Positions 60,201 through 64,000 of a stretch of 64,000 nucleotides of DNA are shown piece by piece. The notes beneath the pieces are model-generated. The model was not told the DNA's origin. It worked only from the letters and a program-made list of their open reading frames with translations, and did not search any database. Position numbers and translations under genes: made by a program. The DNA comes from Phaeoceros laevis. Lineage: Eukaryota; Anthocerotophyta; Anthocerotopsida; Notothyladales. The DNA is taken from assembly GCA_049999765.1 (NCBI GenBank), contig JBNGIQ010009483.1, positions 389,997 to 453,996 of the forward strand, written 5' to 3'. Positions within the stretch are counted from its first letter, which is position 1; each line of letters starts with the position of its first letter.

Positions 60201-60681
60201 TCTTGGGCGTGCTGGATACTTCAGGCAGGTGGAAGACTTGCTGTCAACCATGCCAATGCAGCCCAGTCTGACCATATGGATGTGCTTGCTGGGTGCCTGC
60301 CAAAAGCATGGCAACATAGCAATGGCACAACATGCATTTGACTGCGCATTGCGTCTACAGCCCATGAATGCCTCCGCATACATGCTGATGTTCAACATCT
60401 ACTCGGATGCCGGCCTCCAGGACCAGGCAGCCAATGTTACAGAGTTGAGACAAAGAGCAGGTGCTTGGAAGAAGCCTGGCCAGACCTGGATCGAGCATTC
60501 AAAGGAAGTACGCAGTTTTGCTGTAGGAGACTGTAAGCGTGAAGATCTGCAGCATCTCTACAGGCTGTTAGGGGAGGTAAGCATAGAGCTGCAGGACGAA
60601 GCGCAAAACCTGCATAACACCTTGAGCGATGTTGAAGAAAGAGTGAGGGAAGGGTTGTTGATTTCTGCCACTCAGCACTGA
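57220..60681 (+). CDS. PLS-class pentatricopeptide repeat protein, E/E+ type
   Basis: The intronless 1153-aa protein begins with the ATG at 57220 (MPTRHAQFRHKRARGP), Arg-rich and suited to organelle targeting. It then carries a long array of PPR motifs, e.g. FSWTALISGYTSAGKGKEAL, DLFLGASLVDMYGKCGSILD and RNVVSWNIILVAYTQQGQPE, arranged as P-L-S triplets. The last motifs (AEHYAAMVDLLGRAGYFRQV, ASAYMLMFNIYSDAGLQDQA) lead to E1/E2 and an E+ block (PGQTWIEHSKEVRSFAVGD). The DYW deaminase domain is absent. Such proteins specify C-to-U RNA editing sites in plastids or mitochondria and would need a deaminase in trans. Four or more triplets carry a 12-20-residue charged insert after the CGxL motif. 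The frame is open upstream from a GTG at 57142, which is not used as a start here. Confidence 0.95.
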   Translation: MPTRHAQFRHKRARGPLSSINQSKSAWLAVQSQHDLPIELESLCEQGRLDCALDALFSMEQQGTIPSVSAYCFLLKACTKRKALPQAKQVYANLAKYGLESVRFLGESVVSTLAKCGGLEDALEVFHRLPHQTAFSWTALISGYTSAGKGKEALKMYYLMREEAVEPDKYTFASVVKACGIISDLEEGKRIHAEALRFGYGTDLFLGASLVDMYGKCGSILDAQRVFDKMPQRNVVSWNIILVAYTQQGQPEKVLQLYEKMQEEGVSPDDRTFVSTIQACGILGEQEDVVLRESTRQKYLRIGVAIHSVARRKGFDADVFVGSTLISMYAKCGKLVDSQKVFDGLSQRNVVSWNALLAAYAQHGQSRKVLSLYDQMQTEGVRPDDRTFVSTLQACGLLSEDEEDDAQHGSNRTNFLEKGKNLHGDVRKNGYIVDPFIISSVICMYGKCRSIVDARQAFDESSRHNLVTWNAMLAAYTQNGQANQAMLLYEEMQHHGLSPNGRTFSSVLQACGMHAEEEEGEGCGTVKVKPLEKGKVIHAETHRKGYETDVFVGSTLINLYGKCGSIEDAKNVFDRLPHRDVGAWNSVIIVYVGHGRAEDGLHLYEQMWKEGVCPDDRTFVSVLQACGMLAESEDAVEGRMSKLYSVQRAKSIHALIWGKGFLSDVLIASTLISVYAKSRSFVDAQNVFDRLSLYDVVLWNRILVAYVEQGQSKMALQQYTQMRSEGVSADDQTFVSLLQACGTLAEKEEHAIVDGQSIKWKSLQRGKALQAYALRKGYQTDVFIASTLIRMYGKCGSVVDAQSVFEALSMRSVVGWTAMLAAYVEQGQGDKVLQLYTQMYKEGISPDDVALVCILQACCSTGSLDICRQIHNSLLCPGNDLSLLVANTLIHAYGRCASMAEAQAVFDALAQPDVVSWTAMISGHARQGDFSASLQGYEQMEMAGVKPNEVTFLSLLSACSHAGLVDKGAQLFESMTRDHNLTPEAEHYAAMVDLLGRAGYFRQVEDLLSTMPMQPSLTIWMCLLGACQKHGNIAMAQHAFDCALRLQPMNASAYMLMFNIYSDAGLQDQAANVTELRQRAGAWKKPGQTWIEHSKEVRSFAVGDCKREDLQHLYRLLGEVSIELQDEAQNLHNTLSDVEERVREGLLISATQH

Positions 60682-61495
60682 TCACTGTTGGCCTTGGTCA
60701 TTCTGAGCCTCGGAAACGCAAGGCTTATCTTGGGAACATGATCTACAGTGTCGGCAGCCGCGGCGAGGGACAAAATTAGACGTGATGCATACTAGTTAAT
60801 GACTTGGCCTGACAGTGCATGTGCTGGTTAGCCGGCCCGAAACGGGCCTGGAATCTGTGACGGGTTGCGCGTCCCGCTGTTTACTCGGCTACACGGGGCT
60901 GTTAAGCTACCCGGTGACTGCGCCCAGCGTCATGTCCTGCGCGATACGGCCCGTAGGGCGTCAGCATGAGCGAGGAGCCTCAGGCCTCTCATGCGCCTGT
61001 GAGCGAGTTTGTGCGGCGGCTGGCCTCCACTTCAGCTCGCAGGCTTTTCCTGTGGCCGCACTCGAAAGCAGCCGAGCCGGGCTGAAGCGAGCTAAGGCGA
61101 AGCCATAGCCACGACGGAGAAGCTCCCACAAGCGCCTGGATCCGCCTGCGCTCTCTGCTATGCCACCTCCTCCTGCACGTATGCGGCAGCCGTGCTCGCT
61201 GCTGCCTGTCCTCCCGTCTTGCGGGCGCCCGCTGGCGGGACTCTGTCCCGGGACCTGACCTGATCGCCCCGAGCAGATGCGGGATTGGTGGCTCATGCGG
61301 CCCTGCGGGTTGCGGCATCGATGGAGGTCGCCGGGATCTGGGAATGTAGGTGGCGGAATGTAGGTGTGCTCCAGTGAGCCCTGTGTCCAGGGCCCCCCGT
61401 CCCTGCCGCCCTGGCCCGACGCAATTGCCGCAGATTGATTGTAGCTGCTGCGGTGTCGTTCCACCTTGTAGATGAAAGCATTCTCAGGATCAACA
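60682..61495. other. Intergenic between PPR and F-box/kelch genes
   Basis: Both genes are on the plus strand. The GC-rich minus-strand frames (60961-61464) are compositional artefacts without domains. The 3' part should be the promoter and leader of the F-box/kelch gene. Confidence 0.5.
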
Positions 61496-63663
61496 ATGCA
61501 TCGGGGATATCCAGCTCAGGTACGGAAGTAGCCCTCTGAATGTGTGAGGGACTAGGGGAGTAGAAATCGGTCTGCCGTACCTAGTACCTGGAGTGGCTAG
61601 TGGGGTTGAGAGGTGAAGGCTGGAACATTTTGTTCGGCTGGTGGTGTTGTGAGAGCTGGTTTGAGTGTGCTGGTGCTGGTTTTTGGGCGTTTTGCGGGGG
61701 CTTAGCTGCGGAGGTGGTGCTCAGTTGTCTTTGCGGGAGTCTGAGTGGCAAATCTGAAACGCTTTGATCGGTCTCATGCTTTGTACGGGTGTTCAAGTGC
61801 TCAGGGTTTGCCCCTTACTCGAATCGCGTGGTATCTACCTATCAAGCTCATTGTTTGTTGTTCCCAGCTGATGGAAATCGTCGCATTTTTCACATTTGAT
61901 CATATCACGTTCGCGAAATCTTTGACCTTGTTTGCCTAATTTGTCCTTGCATATCGCCGGCAGAATGACTTCCGGTCTCACTTATCTAGAGTGAAGGTTT
62001 CGTGCATCACCTGCATTCCTTCTGTGGTAGGATTCGAATCTCATGCTTCTACATCTGGCAGTAGTGCTGCCTCACAGTGCGTCGTGATCATTTGCATCTA
62101 TCTCGTAAATCCAGTTTCTATGCACGACATTGTTTTATGGTGGGTAAGCCAAAGCTGTACGTCTTTTTGCAAGTATATTGCCGCATATGTCAGCTTCCGA
62201 AAGGGTCCGAAGCTGTCTTCTGCTTTCTGAAGCAGTTTGTTCACTGTGCTGTCGAGCTCGATGCACGGGTGGTAGTCAGGTCTTTCAAAGATATAGAACT
62301 TGGTAGTCCATTGTTGAGGTTGTTGAGCAATTGCTGAGATTTATGAGTGGTCTTGCTTCTGAAGTGTTGAAGACTGCAGAGATCTTACGGCTGATTTTGT
62401 TGCTTTCGTCAGGTTGAAACTGCTGCTTGCTACTGCGGAGGAGTTGATGCCGGTCTGTCGGTAGCTGGTGCAAGGAAGTTTGTTCCTGGAGGTAACCGCT
62501 GTGTGAGACCTGAAATTAAACCTACTATTGTGGGTTCCAAGAAACCGCCGAAGGGCGAGAGGAACAAGTTGCCTTCAGAGCTGATACCAGGCCTTCCCGA
62601 TGACCTTGCCATTGCTTGTCTGACAAGAGTGCCACGAGTACATCACAGGAAGCTGCGGGTTGTATGCAAGAGATGGAATCGGCTTCTAGCAGGAAACTTT
62701 TTCTACACGCAGAGGAGGACCTTGGGGATGTCGGAGGAGTGGATATATGTGCTGAAACGTGACAGAGATAATCGCATCTCATGGCATGCGTTTGATCCAA
62801 TCTTCAAAGTCTGGCAGCCACTACCACCTGTGCCCCAAGAGTACACTGAGGCTCTGGGGTTTGGATGTGCTGTTCTCAGTGGATGTCATCTGTACCTTTT
62901 TGGTGGCAAGGATCCATCTAAAGGTTCCATGAAGAGGGTGGTATATTACAGTGCTCGAACCAACAAGTGGCATCGTGCTCCTGATATGATCCGACGCCGC
63001 CACTTCTTTGGGTGCTGTGTGATCAACAACTGTCTGTATGTGGCAGGTGGTGAGTGTGAAGGGATCCAGAGGTCTTTGAGGTCAGCAGAAATGTACGATC
63101 CTAACAAGAACAAGTGGTCCTTCATTTCCGACATGAGTACTGCTATGGTCCCCTTCATTGGTGTTGTCTATGGAGGGAGGTGGTTCTTGAAGGGGCTTGG
63201 TTCACATAGACAGGTTATGAGTGAAGTCTATGTCCCTGCTACAAACCACTGGTCACCTATCATTGATGGGATGGTTTCAGGGTGGCGGAACCCAAGTGCA
63301 TCACTAGATGGACAGCTCTATGCTCTGGATTGTCGTGATGGTTGCAAGCTTCGGGTGTATGACAGACTCAGCGACTCATGGAGCAAGTCAGCAGACAGCA
63401 GAGGGCACCTGGGCAACTCTCGGGCTTTGGAGGCAGCTGCCTTACTGCCCCTTGGTGGTAAGCTCTGCATTATCCGCAACAACATGAGCATCACACTGGT
63501 TGATGTTGCAAACGCCGACGATCCATCCAGGAAGTCTCCGATCTGGGAAACCATTGCCGGGAAAGGGCAGTTCAAAACATTTGTCACCAACCTCTGGTCC
63601 AACATCGCTGGGAGGAATCGGTTGAAGAGCCACATTGTGCATTGTCAGGTGTTGCAGGCTTAG
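61496..63663 (+). CDS. F-box/kelch-repeat protein, At1g55270-like
   Basis: Exon 1 (61496-61519) encodes only MHRGYPAQ. After an 893-bp intron, exon 2 (62413-63663) resumes in phase with VETAACYCGGVDAGLSVAGA. The protein has 424 aa. The F-box is at about residues 65-110 (LIPGLPDDLAIACLTRVPRV, LRVVCKRWNRLLAGNFFY). Kelch repeats follow: SGCHLYLFGGKDPSKGSMKR, RTNKWHRAPDMIRRRHFFGC, NNCLYVAGGECEGIQRSLRS and NKNKWSFISDMSTAMVPFIG, with the conserved end SHIVHCQVLQA. The strong match to a single-copy plant lineage suggests orthology. Function: substrate adaptor of an SCF ligase. The first exon is inferred from the conserved CYC motif and matching splice phase. Confidence 0.92.
61520..62412 (+). other. 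Long intron of the F-box/kelch gene
   Basis: It begins GTACGG and ends TTCGTCAG. At 893 bp it is several times longer than other introns in the window. Small open frames inside have no domain. No RNA gene was recognised. Confidence 0.65.
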
Positions 63664-64000
63664 GCAGGCTTTGTCTGTAAAATTGACTCTAAATTCTTGT
63701 GTAGCTTAGGTTCTTGTCAGGATCAATGCAGTGCCGTTCTTCTCCGAACAGCTTAGAAGCTCGGCCTTGTTTTGGTCCCGACAAGACGCTCGGTGTGCGC
63801 CATATTGATAATGATGCCCCCCTTTTGGGAACTTCAATACTGCTCCCTGTGCGTCCAGGGAGGCGTAGTCTTTTCCCTGTGGGAATGTTTTAGGATCCCT
63901 GGAAATTTTGTAATTACACAATACCTGGGGTCCGGACATGAGCTGTCATGTCACACATGACCTCTCCGTTGGCCTGTGCAGGTTGTCATGCAATAGTAGA
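63664..64000. other. 3' flank of the F-box/kelch gene
   Basis: No gene is seen. The stretch probably contains the 3' UTR. Confidence 0.5.

Noticed and set aside
62028-62045. GGATTCGAATC as a tRNA box B
   Set aside because: No pairing T stem, anticodon arm or acceptor stem was found; it lies inside an intron.

Overview
The window reads as nuclear DNA of a land plant. Its genes have GT-AG introns of roughly 60-200 bp, and they encode plant families: a GRAS regulator, a MEKK1-type MAPKKK, a plastid CPP1-like protein, monofunctional aspartate kinase, a PLS-class PPR editing factor and an F-box/kelch protein of the At1g55270 type. The intron-split GRAS domain and the PPR style suggest a seed-free lineage (bryophyte, lycophyte or fern). 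That is an inference; no species is assigned. Two runs of N (5637-5736 and 25057-25456) are assembly gaps.

Layout. 0.9-4.4 kb (-): a multi-exon gene of uncertain identity, possibly a FANCB/FAAP100-like Fanconi core-complex protein. 5.9-8.8 kb (-): MEKK1-type MAPKKK. 12.0-16.2 kb (-): cytosolic glucose-6-phosphate isomerase with many exons. 18.0-20.4 kb (+): TOM40, 11 exons. 21.7-23.5 kb (+): uninterrupted aspartate kinase. 25.0-27.0 kb (+): HIRIP3/CHZ-like histone chaperone, broken by a gap. 28.2-30.6 kb (-) and 31.3-32.5 kb (+): a head-to-head pair, COG3 and a YIP1-family protein. 33.0-33.8 kb (-): a frame-disrupted coding remnant. 33.8-37.5 kb: gene-poor, with hairpins, a tRNA-like box B and diverged repeats. 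37.5-40.9 kb (+): GRAS regulator, 7 exons. 42.1-42.3 kb (-): ribosomal protein eS28. 43.3-44.6 kb (-): F-box protein. 46.6-48.2 kb (-): CPP1-like DUF3353 protein. 49.0-50.3 kb (+): beta-propeller glycosidase-like protein. 51.2-52.6 kb (+): a second F-box protein related to the first. 53.0-54.1 kb (-): Tat-SF1/CUS2-like splicing factor. 54.6-56.5 kb (-): peroxisomal acyl-activating enzyme. 57.2-60.7 kb (+): large PPR protein. 61.5-63.7 kb (+): F-box/kelch protein.

The genes are mostly unrelated housekeeping and regulatory loci, as expected for a eukaryotic chromosome. Local organisation worth noting includes several divergent pairs (PGI/TOM40, COG3/YIP1, CPP1-like/glycosidase-like, acyl-activating enzyme/PPR) and the dispersed F-box paralogues. 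No bacterial-type system, CRISPR array, rRNA or convincing tRNA gene was seen. The most unusual signals are two alternative phase-restoring micro-exon candidates in a duplicated intron segment of the YIP1 gene, a three-copy HxMLxxLNGDL repeat in front of an F-box, recurring charged inserts in the PPR array, and two near-perfect foldback hairpins.
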